Below, one piece after another: positions 12,733 through 23,976 of a stretch of 64,000 nucleotides of DNA. Numbering within the stretch: the first letter of the stretch is position 1; the number at the start of each line of letters is the position of its first letter. The notes beneath the pieces are model-generated. The model searched no databases and was not told the DNA's origin. It saw nothing but the letters and a program-made list of their open reading frames with translations. The DNA lies in the NCBI GenBank assembly GCA_017311185.1, contig JAESUZ010004907.1:62001-126000 (forward strand). Reading direction: 5' to 3'. The stretch is from Proteles cristata cristata (lineage: Eukaryota; Chordata; Mammalia; Carnivora; Hyaenidae). Position numbers and translations under genes: made by a program.

Positions 12733-12922
12733 TCTTTTTAAGTTTATGTATGTGTGTATGTATGTATGTATGTTTTTAGAGGAGCAGAGAAAGAGGGTCC
12801 CAAGCAGTCTCCTCACTGTCAGTGCAGAGCTTCACGTGGGTCTCGAACTCATGAACCGTGAGATCATGACCTGAGCTGAAATTAAGAGTCTGACGCTTAA
12901 TCGACGAGTCACCCAGCAACCT
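12733..12922 (-). mobile_element. CAN SINE (felid type), diverged, minus strand
   Basis: The T-rich tail has expanded into a TATG tetranucleotide run (about 12747-12774), followed by the purine-rich body, CACGTGGGTCTCGAACTC and a damaged head CGAGTCACCCAGCAACC. Flanks 12715-12732 and 12923-12940 match at 17 of 18 positions and are the target-site duplication. The body is shortened compared with full-length copies. Confidence 0.93.
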
Positions 12923-12940
12923 GAATGTTGTATGAACTTT

Positions 12941-14310
12941 GAAAATTAATGCTTTATCTTTGCATAATGATATCTGCAAGCCACACCATACCCATGTTAT
13001 TTAGGTGAGGCTCTTGAAGGGATTGCCTGATCACAACTTAGACCTATATTTTGGCATCCTTTGAAGGACAGAGGGGTGAATGGAGCCTACCATGTTATGT
13101 GCTTACTAGATGGAAACACTTACTATTGTTTGTCAGGTCTTTCAAATCTGTCCAAGAGAAAACTCTCAATTGCTAGTAAGTAGATTTATGGAGACCATGA
13201 ACATTGCTGTAGCTCCGGGATTTGTGCTGAGTTTTCTGGGATACCGTCCAATGATAATGTCTTGAGGACTTGAGTTTCTGTGATAGAAAAACTAAAATTA
13301 AAAAAAAAAATTCTACTATCCATGCTGGCCTCAAAATAAATTGGACTCGGACTATGACAGCCCAGATCCCCACAACCCCAATAATTGGTTTCAAGCAATG
13401 TACTTGATGCGGTTTTGCTTAATATAGTTTCAGGTATTTGTTGTTGCTTTTATTCATTTTCTGAGGTTTTCCTGATGGTTTTTAGGGCACAGCAAAGCGA
13501 TACTTAACAGAATGCAGAGATCATAATGGTTATGAAATCTAACAAAGTCCCTACAATGTTGAATGTTTCTAACATATTCTGAGATGATAAACAGAAGTAT
13601 AGATAGAAGTTTGCACGTTTCCAGGTGGGGATTTGTTGTATGGCCTTTCTGTTGGTATTTGAAGCCTTAGTTTAGAAATTCAACTCATTTTATCATTGTG
13701 TAGGTATAAGGGATCCATAAAAATTGCATGCGTTGTGCCTTAACTTTCTGTTTAACCTTAACCTTGTTAGCCCTTCTGAGGAGAGCCAAAATTTGGAAGA
13801 ATCATTTAGTCATGAAATGATTTGTAAGTAACTGCCTTGTTATACGTTTGGATTTGTAACTTAGATTAATTACTTTTAGCCAGTATGATAAATACAAGTA
13901 TTTTGAGTCCCACAGCAATGTTAAATAATGCCAAGCAAACTAAATAACATTTTCCACATTTTAATGAAAATATGAAATGAAAATGAAATGAGCACCCCTC
14001 CTGTATGTTGTAAATAATAGATTTTGCTCTATTTAGATGTATTTTTAAACCTGGGGCACGTATAATAGCTGTAACTAATAATGGAAGAATTAGAAATACT
14101 ATACCCGGTAAGTGACATGCATGCTTAGTCATGTTCCCAGTAGAAAACATTGCAACTTGAAAAGATAGTCTTGTGGTGTACGAAGATCTCTGTAGTTTCC
14201 AATTTTCAGTGATTGGCAGCTACCTGGCTGTTTTCAGAATAAGGTATCAAACAGCTAATTCTTTAATTCATTGCTACATAACTTGGCAAAAAGTAGTGTG
14301 ATTTATTTTT
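12941..14310. other. Single-copy DNA, nothing recognised
   Basis: No repeat is recognised. Short minus-strand frames (73 and 70 codons at 13.17-13.40 kb; 94 codons at 13.87-14.15 kb) have no family resemblance and sit in AT-rich sequence. Confidence 0.55.
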
Positions 14311-14325
14311 TAAAAAACAGTCATT

Positions 14326-14537
14326 TTCTTAAAAAATTCTTTTTAATGTTTATTTATTTTTGAGAGAGAGAGAGACAGAGTGTGAGCAGCAGAGAGAGAG
14401 AGGGAGACACAGAATCCGAAGCAGGCTCCAGGCTCTGAGCTGTCAGCACAGAGCCCGACGCGGGACTCTCACGAGCTGTGAGATCATGAGCTGAGCTGAA
14501 GTTGGACAGTTAACCAACTGAGCCATGCAGGCACCCC
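14326..14537 (-). mobile_element. CAN SINE (felid type), minus strand
   Basis: T-rich tail TTTTTAATGTTTATTTATTT, GAGAGAGAGAGACAGAGTGTG, GAAGCAGGCTCCAGGCTCTG, CAGAGCCCGACGCGGG and head end GCCATGCAGGCACCCCC are in the expected order. The B box is damaged (CTCTCACGAGCTG in place of CTCGAAC). Flanks resembling AAACAGTCATT and AACCCAGTAATT are the likely duplication. Confidence 0.95.
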
Positions 14538-14876
14538 CAAAACCCAGTAATTAAAAAACAATGTCCTCTATATAAAGCCGTTTTCTCAGCTGTTGTTCTT
14601 GAGTAGCAATCCTTCCTGTTTCGTTGGGAAATAATGATGTGATGCTCTTGATCCCTCAGTCCAGCAGGGGCAAAATGTCAGTGACAAGAAAAGAAAACAG
14701 AATTCACACTGTTCCTTTCCATAGGGCAATATACTTAGGGACATTATTGCAGAAAATGTCTTTTTTTCCTTCTCATTTTTTTATGTCTATATCAAAATAC
14801 CTTGATGATTAAGGAAGGATACAGTTGAAACTGGTTTTCTTAGACTGATTAGAAATCCATGTCTTGTTTCCTTTTT

Positions 14877-15093
14877 CTTATTATTTTTTTACTGTCTTGT
14901 TTATTTTTGAGAGCACACCTGAGTGGGGGAGGGACAAAGAAAGAGGGAGACAGAGGATCCATGATGGGTTCTGTGCTGACAGCAGTGAGCCCGATGTGGG
15001 GAGATGTGGGGCTCAAACTCAAGAGCTGAACGATGAGATCATAACCTGAGCCAAAGTCGATCGCTCAGCTGACTGAGCCACCTAGGTGCCCCA
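14877..15093 (-). mobile_element. CAN SINE (felid type), minus strand
   Basis: The order is T-rich tail, purine-rich body, a locally repeated GATGTGGGGAGATGTGGGG, CTCAAACTC in place of the B box and head end GAGCCACCTAGGTGCCCC. TGTTTCCTTTTT before and CGTTTCATTTTT after are the probable target-site duplication. The GATGTGGG duplication is a private change of this copy. Confidence 0.93.
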
Positions 15094-15189
15094 TCGTTTC
15101 ATTTTTGATGAGCAAGTTGATCTATTTGCTTGGGTAGTCACAAGTTAAAAAAAAATGAACTGCAGTATTTGAACTTCAGTGGATTTCAA

Positions 15190-15320
15190 CTCCTTCAATA
15201 TTTACTTGAACACCTATTATGTGTAACCAGCCGTTCCTTAGAGAGGTTGAGAAAAAGAGAGAGAGGATACATGCAAATCAGAGGAAGTGCAGGCCTTCAA
15301 AGAACTTAAAAGGTGATCTC
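15190..15320 (-). mobile_element. L2 LINE 3' end, minus strand
   Basis: The segment reads as the reversed L2 tail: CAATATTTACTTGAACACC, then TATTATGTGTAACCAGCCG, and further on CAAAGAACTTAAAAGG where the consensus has an ATGGAGCTTACA block. It is short and diverged. Confidence 0.6.
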
Positions 15321-15324
15321 CTTG

Positions 15325-16795
15325 ATATAATTTTAACTTTATAGTTATCCTTTTATATTAATCTTTTGGTCAAGTGATATCATTCTAAGAAAATTCTACA
15401 ACACTCTGTCCAAAGAAGGACTTAAAAAAATAAAATACAACAGAAAATTTAGAACAGTGTGGAATTTCTTTTAAATTACTGATTTATCCAGGTTTAATTT
15501 CTTTGACCACAGCTCGAAGTGGCCGGATTACAGCACCACAGAGCCAATAATTTGAACTACTCAATGAGTGGGTGTAGATTGACATCCTACTGAATATCTA
15601 TGCCGTAAATCCTCATAGCCACCTGTGGTCAAAATTTAGAATTCATCTGGGTGAATGTGCAGGTAATCATCCAAGTTTGCTTTCAGTTTTGCTTTTCAGA
15701 CCCAACTGTAATTCAACATCTCCGGGCACTGTAGCCAAAAAAAAAAAAAAAAAAAAAGAATGTATGGAAGCTTGGCTGTCTCATAATTCCAAAATTAATG
15801 CATTTTAATCTTTCTTTTCCCAGAAATTCTTCTTTATATCTTTTACTTTAAAACTCTGCTTTTTAAAATCAATACATAGATAGCTATGGCAAGCTGTCAT
15901 TAGAATTTGATCCTTGAGCTGTTCATTAAGAAAAGGGCGTTTTCCTTCCTGGAGGTCAATATCAGTCTCTGAGTGGAAAGCATCCCGTATGAAACTTAGC
16001 TTTGTAAACTTGTCCAGTTCCTAAGACGTAAGCAGGCGGCTGGTACTTTGTGGGGTAGGAAAAGAATGGCCAATGTGTCAACACAAGTGTGAATTGAGTG
16101 TTGACATTCTGAGACTTTCCTTTTGCTGGAAAGCCACCCCACCCCTCCCGTCCCCAGACTTCCTCATTCCCTCCTGCCTTTTCGGTGGGATCTCAGTTAA
16201 TCAGACACTAAACTTGCCTTACCCTTGATCCCTTCCTGTGCCTATGACCTTTTCATGATTATTGTAAAAGCATAAACACAAGTCAAAAGATATTGCCACC
16301 AAATTGTAATTTATAATATAGCTAGTGACTGCTATCTTCTGTAGATGCGATCCCTGCCTGAAAAATCAGAAACCCCGCTTTCTCCCCTTTGAAAAGTGTT
16401 TCTAACTTTATCCGTGGTTCATATTCTCCATCTTACAGGGATTTTTTTTTTTTTTTAAATGCTGTTTGGGATACATTTGTGCGATAACATCAGTCCGTCG
16501 CCTCTCCCATCGCCGCCAAAGATAATTGCACACTTTTGCCTCTTTTTCAAACTTGAAAAACGTCATCATTTTCACAAGATGCCCTTGAAATACTCTTCCG
16601 GAGAAAATAGAGGTTACGACATACACAAATATTTCCTTGTAGGCATCCCGTCTAAACCTGTCTGCACACACTATTCATTCTTTCTTGCTGTTCTTTCTCT
16701 ATCCATCTCTCCCTCATCCTCTATCTTGGGTCTCTATTTTCCAAACACGCTCATGCCTTTTCCATTGTGAAATACAAATGCTTAAACCCAAGTTG
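15325..16795. other. Single-copy DNA with an A21 run
   Basis: The interval holds a run of 21 A at 15737-15757 and of 15 T at 16442-16456. Neither is attached to a SINE or LINE body that I recognise. Open frames of 87-104 codons at 16.4-17.0 kb are on both strands and have no domain resemblance. Confidence 0.55.
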
Positions 16796-16994
16796 CCCAT
16801 AAGCCTTTGGTCCTGTCTTCTTCCATTTACAACCAAGCTTTTTGAAAAGTCAGTCTGTTCATGTTTCATACTGTCTTCACCTGTTCTGACTCTTCATTGC
16901 CCCTACGCAAAGAACTTTGGATCTAGAGTAAATTGTTCTGCCAGTGTTCGGCAAGATGAGCAAACATTTCTAATACATTTCATCTTGATGAAGG

Positions 16995-17149
16995 AGTGAT
17001 GTCTTGCAATACGAGTAGTCCATGACACCGAGTGTCACATGATCACAACTGAGCCAATGGTTCTTGAAATTCGCTTTGATATTCAAGTGCTTTGGATTTC
17101 AAACATGTTTCCAGAAGGCATTATGCTCACAAACCAAGGTTTTACTGTA
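16995..17149 (-). mobile_element. Probable Tigger-type DNA element inside the L2
   Basis: The right end, read in reverse, starts ACAGTAAAACCTTGGTTTG and continues GAGCATAAT and TCCAAAGCACTTGAATATC. This resembles an interspersed repeat that I remember as a Tigger-derived element. It breaks the L2 homology on either side. The left border and subfamily are uncertain. Confidence 0.45.
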
Positions 17150-17179
17150 CTTTCTTAGGCCCTTATCACTTTTAAAGGT

Positions 17180-17700
17180 CAACAGTGGTCTCTATGTTAC
17201 CAAATCCACTGACCACTGTCCTTTGTGAAATTGTACCTCACAGTATCCGACTCAAGGTAAAATATATCCTATTTTTTCTTGGACCTTCTTGGCTGTTTCT
17301 TGTTATGTTCCTCTTCTTCCATGGACCTCTTAGATAGAAGAGCCAGTGCTCTTGAATTCACTGAAAGCTGTGTTCTGTTTTTTGGAGATGTCTGGTTGGA
17401 GTTTGCTGCACTTCTGAACATCACTGCTAGCATTCCCCAGGGCTCATCTTTGAACCCCTTTCCAAAAACGTGGTTTTTCAGGGTGGTCAATCCCAGACAC
17501 ATGACTTCAACCACTACCCGTAAACTGAGGTCTCTAAAATTCTATCTTCAGTGGATTTTTCTCCTTATTTCTAAGCCTCTATATTCAATTGCCGTTTTGG
17601 CATCTGTAATTAAATATCTTGCATCTCAACATCAGAAGGTTCAAGTGGAACCTTCCAATCCTTCCTCCCAATCCTGCTTGTTCCTTTGCTGATAATCTCT
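17180..17700 (+). pseudogene. Relic of L2 reverse transcriptase
   Basis: The open frame at 17279-17692 encodes SIPQGSSLNP, an eroded form of the GVPQGSVLGP motif of the CR1/L2 reverse transcriptase. The frame just upstream has lost the FLDLSAAFDTVDH-like motif in protein, although the DNA (CACTGACCACTGTCC) still matches it. A YADD-like catalytic box is not readable in the same frame: the DNA where it should lie gives TRKLRSLKFYLQW. The fragment therefore cannot encode an active enzyme. It is identified by motif and order only. Confidence 0.6.
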
Positions 17701-18204
17701 ACGTAGAGACCTGGACCAATTGTCTGATCACCCAAGCCAATACCCTGGGAGGGATTCTAGATTATTTCCTCTTCTCCTCATCTACATCCAATGGCCTGCC
17801 TCTGTTCTTGAACCTCTCTGTTCTTGAACTGATTCTCCTTACTGTTCACCACCATCTTTTGCAATTTCCTCCCCCTGTGGTTAGCCCTCATCGCTTCTCA
17901 CTGGATCAGCTGAATGTCTGTCCTTCTTGTTGTCAACTGCTTTCTGTGGGCACATACACCCCCCCTAGTTGGGCTCCTGGTGGCTGCTCTCAGCGTTCCC
18001 TCACATGCATGATGCCCTTCACTCTGCATGTGCTTTGCTGGTTTAAGCCACCGTGAATTCACATAGCTCTACTCTTCCTGGCTCAGAGGCCCCTTTCCTG
18101 CTTCCGTATCAGTCCCTCCAGGAAACCCTTTGAACAACTAGTGGCCTCTACGGGTCTCTTAGCTCCACCTGAGGGCAGTAGGTAACGTTATAACCGTTGG
18201 TGAA

Positions 18205-18328
18205 CTGGTTATGAACATAGGCTCCACAGTCGGTTTGGCTGGGAGAGTGGCCAGACTCCAAAACTCCCATCATGGTGGACCACAGGTTACCTTAGCTGTC
18301 TGCGCTGCAGTGTCCTAAGCTCTAAAAT
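18205..18328 (+). mobile_element. MIR SINE fragment, cut by a CAN SINE
   Basis: GTTACCTTAGCTGTCTGCG, CAGTGTCCTAAGCTCTAAAA and TGG follow the MIR core (TTACTTAACCTCTCTGTGCC, CAGTTTCCTCATCTGTAAAA). The homology stops exactly where the SINE at 18329 begins, and I cannot find its continuation on the far side. Confidence 0.6.
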
Positions 18329-18537
18329 GGGGTGCCTATGTGGCTCAGTTGGTTAAGTGTCTGACTCTTGATTTCGGTGCAGGTCATGATCTCTTGGTTT
18401 GGAAATCTGAGCCCTGCATCGGGTTCTGCATGACACTGGGGAGCCTGTTGGGATTCTCTCTCTCTCTTGCTCTGCCCCTCCCTTGCTCACACGCACTCTG
18501 TGTCTCTCTCAAAAGAAACAATTAAACTTTTAAAAAG
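18329..18537 (+). mobile_element. CAN SINE (felid type), plus strand
   Basis: GGGGTGCCTATGTGGCTCAG starts the head. The B-box region is degraded (TTGGTTTGGAAATCTGAGCC), the body has TGGGGAGCCTGTTGGGATTC, and the tail is AAAAGAAACAATTAAAC. No convincing target-site duplication was found, so the right flank may have been lost or altered. Confidence 0.92.
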
Positions 18538-18552
18538 TTGCGATTCTTTATG

Positions 18553-18660
18553 TTTTTTCTTTTTTCCTCCTCTTCTTTCCCTTTTTTCCCTATTCCCTCC
18601 TTCTTTCTCTGCCTTTTCCTTTCTTTCTTCTCCTTGTTTTCGTCTCTGCCTCTACCACTC
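18553..18660 (+). repeat. Polypyrimidine tract
   Basis: Of 108 bases only seven are purines, and 18553-18634 holds just two (18592 and 18611). It directly follows the A-rich end of the SINE at 18329-18537. Such tracts can adopt triplex structures, but lack of mirror symmetry was not ruled out by eye. Confidence 0.85.
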
Positions 18661-19296
18661 CCTTTATTAGAATTTCCCCCACTAGACCTGTGTGGAGGCT
18701 CTGTGGGAAATGGGACTTATTATAAATTCAATTCCACGCCCCATAACCTGTCACAGAGAATGGTATTATTCCTTATTGAGCATTGGGAAAAAGAGTTTTT
18801 CTGCCTTTAAAAAAATCATGATTTCCTTGATTCAGAGTTAATGCATATGTTTCAGTGAATTAATGATAAAATGCAAAAGTCTTCAGGAAACCTGTGTGGA
18901 TGCCAACAATGAAAGCATGAGTTCTTATATAAATGTATGGTATGCATAAGTGTGTCAGACACCTGTATCACTTTAGGTGCCGGGCATGGCTAAAGGAACA
19001 CAGTGTTTAATAACTCATGTTATTATTGTCCCCATTTATAAGATCTAATATTACAAGGGTTTTTTTTTTTTTTTCCAGTTCACAAAGTTAGATTACTCAT
19101 TTTATCCATAACAAAAACCTTTCAAGCTGGAAGTGAAATGCCAGGTATGATTTTATATCTTGGAAAGCCACGGAAAGAATTGTTATTCGCCATGAAAGAA
19201 AAGTATAGGAAAAATCTTTACTGTGTCAGATAGGCAAATTAAATAGGTAATGTAAAGTCTTCATTTTTTAAACTTGTGCCCGCCATTCTAATCCAG
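18661..19296. other. Single-copy DNA, nothing recognised
   Basis: No repeat body or coding pattern is visible. A run of 15 T lies at 19060-19074. Confidence 0.55.
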
Positions 19297-19308
19297 GATG
19301 GAGTTTTG

Positions 19309-19448
19309 TTTGTTTGGTTTGGTCGGTTGGTTTTGTGTTGCTTAAGATTTTGTTTGTAAGCAATCCTACACCCAACATGGTACTCGAACTCAGAACCCCC
19401 AGATCAAGAGTCCCATGCCTCCCTGCCTGAGCCAGGCTGGCATCCCAG
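19309..19448 (-). mobile_element. Old short CAN-type tRNA SINE, minus strand
   Basis: The segment reads AGATTTTGTTTGTAAGCAAT, CCTACACCCAACATGG, TACTCGAACTCAGAACCCC, GATCAAGAGTCCCATGC and GAGCCAGGCTGGCATCCC. That is a reversed tRNA-like head with almost no body. GGATGGAGTTTT occurs on both sides (19297-19308, 19449-19460) as a perfect 12-bp duplication. The short form belongs to an older subfamily than its neighbours. Confidence 0.85.
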
Positions 19449-19460
19449 GGATGGAGTTTT

Positions 19461-20477
19461 TAATAGGAGTTAATCTTCTCTGTTTTTTTGTAATGGAAGG
19501 ACCCTGATTTTTGGAGTGATTTCTGTCTCCTTCACTTACAAAGAAGAGTAGCTTTGGACCAGCTGACCTTGTGGAAAGTGTGACCTTCAGTTTCCCTCAA
19601 TGCATTTGGAAGGAAGGAACTTGTTTAGAAATAATGTGTTGTAGTTTTAATTTGGAACATTCGCTATGCTATATCTTTGAGATAACTTTTTTTTCCTTTA
19701 ACACAAATGAAGAAGAATCCTTGGAAATTTGATTTTCTATATTTAAATAAATTTAAAAAATGATAGCATACCAATTCTCCTTCTTTTGGGTTTGCAGTGA
19801 CATTAAGAGGTACTAACAGGGTCTGTAGAAAAGGTACTTATTCAGGTTGATTTAACTAAGTATTTCTTGCGACCTGCTCCTCCTTCACCCCAGTATCTGT
19901 TAATATCTCCAGGCACATTAGCGATCTGTGCAGTGAAGTTTGTGTGTTTGCCAACATGGGCTCAATCTGAGGAAATGTAATATATTATTTTTACTAACAT
20001 TAAGTTTCGCTGCATTTCAGTCATAATGAGCTTTGTGTCCTAATGAGTTTGACCTCGAAGCGTAAGTTGAGAATACTTGATAGTGAACAGGGAAATTAAT
20101 TTGCAAATGAGACTCTTTGGGAGAATGTTTGTTTGTTTCCTTTAACACTAGGGGTTAGGGCCTGTGAGTTCAGATGGACTTCACACTAGGATTCAATGCC
20201 ACACTCTGCAGAGCAGGAAAAGTAATAAATGTTACTGAAAGAATTTTCGGGACATGTTACAATGCACAGGACTCATGGAATCCGTTGATTTGAGTTGTGG
20301 AGACAAATAATTTGAGGGGAGGAGGCCGGCAGTCTGTAATTACTGAAGAACAGGAGCTGTTTTTTGTGAGTCACTGTGATGGATATTTAGTATTCTGAGC
20401 TTTAACTTGTATTTGTTACTAGGTTTTTGTACTGCAGTGAAGATTGTAAATGGTTGCTACATTATTCATCTGTTCTC
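19461..20477. other. Single-copy DNA, nothing recognised
   Basis: AT-rich unique sequence without recognised repeat, RNA or coding signature. Confidence 0.55.
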
Positions 20478-20488
20478 AAAAGGCAACT

Positions 20489-20660
20489 GTTGGGGCATCT
20501 GGGTAGCTCAGTTGATTGAGCACCTGACTCTTGATTTCGGCTCAAGTGAGGATCATGGGATCGAGCCCTGCGTTAGGCACCACACGTAGAGCCTGCCTAA
20601 AATTCTCTCTCTCCCTTTGCCCCTGTCCTCTGAGCACCCTCTCTCTCTCCCTCTAAAAAA
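20489..20660 (+). mobile_element. CAN SINE of older carnivore-wide type, plus strand
   Basis: The head GGGGCATCTGGGTAGCTCAG is followed by GGGATCGAGCCCTGCG and a short body (AGAGCCTGCCTAAAATTC) that lacks the felid-type insertion. AAAAGGCAACT (20478-20488) is matched by AAAAGACAACT (20661-20671). Confidence 0.92.
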
Positions 20661-21454
20661 AAAAGACAACTCTTGAGTGGTTGTTTCATTCATCTGTACT
20701 TTGATTTGACCCAATAGTCGAAAAGGACGCTAATGATGTGTTCCTTTGCTACCAACGTAACAGACTTCCTACTTGTCGAGGCTTTAACCACGACATATTT
20801 GCTCATAAATTATCCAGCAACCCATGTATGAAAGTAGTCTAAGCCCTTTCCTGACTGGTAGGGATTTTACTGGGCACTGTAATACTGTACAACGCGTTTT
20901 ACTCTGCTCAAGACCAGCATTCAGTCATCTCCAAGACTTCTGTGTCCCCCATGCTCTTGGTGCATGTTTCCTCTTCTGAATGTTCACCCATTTTCCCTGT
21001 GTAGCTTCCCTCACTGATGTGGATCATTTGACCAATCTGGCTACCTTTTGTCTGTTTGGAAGAACAACGGCAATCCAAATTGTATGCTTGCTTGTTTCCT
21101 GGAGATGTGGCTTTGCCTTAAGCCGGCATTGGGAAATCATGGAAATGTCTTATTCACTCATTGGCTGTGCCAATATGTGAGACTTCACCAGATTATCTGA
21201 CAATTTTTGTTCCCTGTGGAACGTGAGCTTCGGCTCCCTTGTGAACTTTTGGAAGGAGGGAGCCAAGAGTGAAAGAGACTGAACCTACCTTGGAGTGGAA
21301 TTTTGTTTCTATTTTAGTCCACAGAGAGGGTGTGCCATTTTCTTTTTCCTTCTGTCGTCTATGAAGGTATAAATGCTTGGCTCTGTGACAGAGCTGTTCT
21401 CTGGAAAGCCTCTTGAGTTCCAGACTTAGCCTTCGTTAACTAGCTAAACGGTTA

Positions 21455-21562
21455 AGAATGAGTCACTTAACTTTTCTGGACTCAGTTTCTTTATTTGGAA
21501 AAGGAAGAGGTCAGATTCTAGTATCTTTAGTCCGATCTGAACTAGTGTTCTAGGATTCCGAT
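21455..21562 (+). mobile_element. MIR SINE fragment, plus strand
   Basis: GAGTCACTTAACTTTTCTGG, ACTCAGTTTCTTTATTTGG and a TCTTTAGTCCGATCTGAAC to CTAGGATTC stretch match the MIR variant whose 3' part reads GATCTCTAAGG and ends in ATTCTATGATTC. The first third is lost. Confidence 0.65.
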
Positions 21563-22103
21563 ATGCAAGTAATAAAAATATAGTAAGATATGAAACGCAC
21601 TAAGTTACTTCCTCTAAAAAAATCATAGATAACAAAACTTGCTAGTGACTTCGTATTAACTTTGCAGGACAGCAGAGGATAATAATTGCTTCTGAATCAC
21701 TGAAAACCACCAAAGTAACGCGCAGTCATAATCCAAATTAGTCACATTTATTCTACCCATCGCTTCCCTCCTCTGCCCATTTGAAGTTTCTGTGATTATT
21801 TTTTGCTAGCTCTTTGGGAGAACGGGGTTATTTTTTTTTAATTATGAAAATGTTATTTCAGTAAATGTAATTTAATTAAAATGAGTATTTCTGCCAACTG
21901 TTTTAAATAAATACAGTATTTTTTTGCCGGTATGAAAGGAGTTACTATTTGCTGTCTCATTTCCTCACTAATATGCTGGCGTGTTTCGCTTGAACCTGAG
22001 CTTGTGGAAGTTTATTCTTAGCCAAAGCAGTTCCTTTTTTATGTAAGTAGGTTAAATGTGAATTGGGCAGCCTCGGGGTGCTTTTTTTGTTCACTTTTAA
22101 AAA

Positions 22104-22120
22104 GCCCCCCTCAAGGGGGC
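22104..22120. other. Short GC-rich hairpin
   Basis: GCCCCC and GGGGGC are perfectly complementary around a five-base loop (CTCAA), with A and T runs outside them. The setting is AT-rich unique DNA. A role as terminator or RNA structure is not supported. Confidence 0.5.
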
Positions 22121-23923
22121 CCCTTTTAGAAACGCAGAATCATATGTTTGGAAGATTGATCCAAATTAACATTAGAATGGTCCTTTTATTTTTAAAAATT
22201 ATACAGACTCTCTCAAATATGCTAAATTGACATAGATTGAAATAACCCTGAATAGGGGAAGTAAGATTTCTTGTTTTATTCTACCTTTGGGGTGAAAGCA
22301 CTGAAATCAGAGAGAAAATGTCGAGTATGTAAAGGTACAATTTCTGCCCCTAAAATACAGAAGGAGATGTATTTGTACAAAAGATCCAAATTAATGTCAT
22401 TCATTTTCCTGTGACTTCATATGCCCTAGAATGGGGCATGCGAATCCAGAGTTTATATATATGTTTTGACTTGTGAGAAGCTTGTTTGTTTATTTTTCAA
22501 GAAATATTACATTAATAAATTCCTAGAATTACATTTTTAAATCATCTCGTTGGTAGAAATGCTGGCACTCGGTGAAGTATATTCACGTGTCTTCTATTTT
22601 GTAAATTGTATAGCAGGGTTTTTTTTTTTTATTTTCCCAGACAATGCAAACATTTTAATTTGTTGGAAAGGGCTGAACCATTAAATACCAGTAAAATTGC
22701 TTAAACTGATTTTTTAAAAATATGCTGGAAAAGCACAGGATTACGATATATGCTTTGGCTATAATTCAGGGCTATACAATAACCCAGGTCCCTAAAGGTC
22801 TGAAAAGAATGACAGAGAAGCCATGATTTTCAGACATGTGCATTATATATGCTAATAGCTTTGCAGTGAGAAAGGTTTATATCCTTGTAATAGAGGAAAC
22901 ATTCATTTTTAGCATTTCAGACCATGGGGAACATAGTAATTACAACAGGCACTAATATCTGTCTCCTTTCTACCCTTGCTTTCACTCCTTTCCTTCCAAG
23001 CACTTGAATAATCCCAGTGGAATTAGTCAAAGGATTTTAAACCTATGTCATTTCTAAAGTCTTTTATTCTCTCTGTAGTACATTTAGTACAACATTGGCC
23101 TTCAAGGAATGCATAGCAAAGCTCAGGTATATATATCATCACAGCAAAAGAAATTAAGCATGTTTTTCTTTACTTAAATATGTCCATAGACCTTTCCATT
23201 TGTGTGATTTACAATGATGGTTTTCAGAAGCACAAAACTGAAATACTCTGAGAGTCGAGATGAAGTCTAAAAGCTATGCTCTCCATAAAAATCGGTATCC
23301 TTCGTCAAGCAGTCCCACCGTTAGCTAGAACAGTCCGGCTAACGTTCAGTCTTGGAACAAAATAAATTTGCAAATGTTTTGCCAGATGAAAAACGTAAAA
23401 ACAAGCAGTTATTAGCACTTAACCTGTAGTGTTTGAGCTTGGCTTCCTTTCCCGAGAGATTCTGCTATAGGCAAATCCTCCTGCCTTAACCCTCATCAGA
23501 GGCAGTGCTGTAAGTTGCAGAGTCTGGTGAAGATCCTCACGTTCCTAATTCTTAAGTTTTCAGTAGTCGTATTGAGGAATGTGTAGGGTGTCAGTAGTTA
23601 GCACCCTGCAATTTGCGTCAATTAAAAATGTGCATTTTGAGGCCTAAAACCACACCTTTTCTGAAGGTCTGTTTTTCAGACTGACTTGGACTCCAAACAG
23701 GAAAAAATAAAAATAGAGAATATACTCCTAAACTGTTTTTCCTCATTTACTCTGAAGGAGCCATGTGATCTGATTTCCTCATTAAAGATATTAAGTCATG
23801 TAGAGAACTTAACCGGTATTCTCAGGAATAAAGTTAATATCACAACAGACTTAAGGCTTGATGATAGATCTGATTTCCTTTTGTTCTATAATTTTATCTC
23901 TCTGTCTGTCTGTCTCTCACACG

Positions 23924-23976
23924 AGTAAATAGCCATCATAGACCCTCTCTAGTAAATAACCATCACAGACTATCTT
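23924..23976. repeat. Imperfect 27-bp tandem duplication
   Basis: AGTAAATAGCCATCATAGAC at 23924 recurs as AGTAAATAACCATCACAGAC at 23951 with two substitutions, followed by CCTCTCT and TATCTT. Period 27. A local duplication of no obvious function. Confidence 0.8.

Larger units (their letters stand above)
16800..18135 (+). mobile_element. Decayed L2 LINE, plus strand (RT to 3' region)
   Basis: Blocks follow L2 in order. A CAACCAAGCTTTTTGAAAAG segment corresponds to the region upstream of the reverse-transcriptase core. The next is a CACTGACCACTGTCC segment. Then come CATTCCCCAGGGCTCATC (the PQGS-type motif), a CAAGCCAATACCCTGGGAGG segment with TCTACATCCAATG, and finally CCCTCCAGGAAACCC near the 3' side. 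Many stops and frameshifts show that it is dead. A different old element (about 16995-17149) appears to interrupt it. Overlapping open frames of 137 and 145 codons are relics of the ORF. Confidence 0.75.

Noticed and set aside
17279..18056. Overlapping 137- and 145-codon plus-strand frames as a gene
   Set aside because: They follow the decayed L2 LINE and carry only an eroded reverse-transcriptase motif.
22104..22126. Rho-independent terminator
   Set aside because: The hairpin is followed by T, but the context is a mammalian genome with no gene beside it.
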